Shown here one piece after another: positions 63,897 to 64,000 of a stretch of 64,000 nucleotides of DNA (the first letter of the stretch is position 1; every line of letters starts with the position of its first letter). A program made the position numbers and the translations under genes. Source of the DNA: Streptomyces solicavernae (GTDB lineage Bacteria; Actinomycetota; Actinomycetes; Streptomycetales; Streptomycetaceae); assembly GCF_029968095.1 (NCBI RefSeq), contig NZ_JASCIR010000002.1:478004-542003 (forward strand), given 5' to 3'. The notes below the pieces were generated by a model. That model was not told the origin of the DNA. It saw nothing but the letters and a program-made list of their open reading frames with translations, and did not search any database.

Positions 63897-63916
63897 CCCC
63901 CACCTTTAGGTGGGGG
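63897..63916. other. Short hairpin upstream of the VOC gene
   Basis: CCCCCACCT-TT-AGGTGGGGG, a 9-bp arm inverted repeat 19 bp upstream of the VOC start. A second, looser stem (GCGAGGGT...GACCCTCG) lies near 63949-63979. No gene was seen to the end of the window. Confidence 0.6.
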
Positions 63917-64000
63917 GGAAACGAAGCCCCTGCGGAGCAGGGCAAGGAGCGAGGGTTCGCCCCCTGGGCGGACCCTCGTTGTCAGTGGCCCGCACTAGAG

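Overview
The window looks like chromosomal DNA from a Streptomyces-type actinomycete. It has very high GC, frequent GTG starts with GGAGG-like ribosome sites, many GTGA/ATGA start-stop overlaps, a mycothiol-dependent formaldehyde dehydrogenase, PucR, IclR and MocR regulators, and a tRNA-Pro(GGG) without encoded CCA. No rRNA, CRISPR array, integrase or transposase gene was seen. The mobile DNA consists of two copies of a small inverted-repeat (MITE-like) element.

Layout. 0-3.4 kb: end of an ECF sigma factor, its zinc anti-sigma factor, and two exported proteins (a YVTN beta-propeller and an EF-hand-like protein). 3.4-19.7 kb: taurine dissimilation. It holds a YeiH-type sulfite/sulfate exporter with a divergent LysR gene, Pta, Xsc with a divergent IclR gene, a CobS/CobT-like ATPase-VWA pair, a MocR/TauR-like regulator, Ald, Tpa and an APC permease. 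The route read from the genes is taurine + pyruvate to alanine + sulfoacetaldehyde (Tpa), pyruvate regeneration (Ald), sulfoacetaldehyde + Pi to sulfite + acetyl phosphate (Xsc), then acetyl-CoA (Pta), with sulfite export. 19.7-28.9 kb: PucR, an NCS1 permease fused by overlap to a polysaccharide-deacetylase/PuuE-type hydrolase, IclR, creatinase and an MHS-type transporter, then a VOC/TetR pair. 29-34.6 kb: VanW-type wall protein, two-component system, DUF309 protein, tRNA-Pro. 34.8-47.3 kb: a minus-strand operon for choline to glycine betaine to dimethylglycine to sarcosine (mycothiol formaldehyde dehydrogenase, dimethylglycine oxidase, Rieske oxygenase, BetB, permease, GMC choline dehydrogenase), with its IclR regulator and a divergent Rieske ferredoxin plus FAD reductase.

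47.5-55.2 kb is the most accessory-looking part. A zinc-ribbon membrane protein and a 122-residue protein share a collinear G-I-I-A...V-A-S-G motif, at the C-terminus of one and the N-terminus of the other. This pattern suggests homotypic (amyloid/RHIM-like) signalling. Next come a MITE, a membrane-anchored protein, and a VWA-PP2C-kinase triad (TerY-P type) whose kinase has a cysteine-rich ectodomain. A second, oppositely oriented MITE copy closes the block. The stop codons of both the 122-residue gene and the kinase are made by the MITE junction. 55.2-64 kb: PH-like protein, Tat-exported phosphocholine-type phospholipase C (a possible choline source), a NAD-kinase-like/SPFH pair, TauE/SafE exporter, small membrane protein, ABC exporter and a VOC protein.

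Taken together, much of the window is a catabolic island for small nitrogen- and sulfur-containing osmolytes (taurine, creatine, choline, betaine). Many gene junctions in it carry their own private short tandem repeat. All functions are read from the sequence and knowledge of families; no searches were run.
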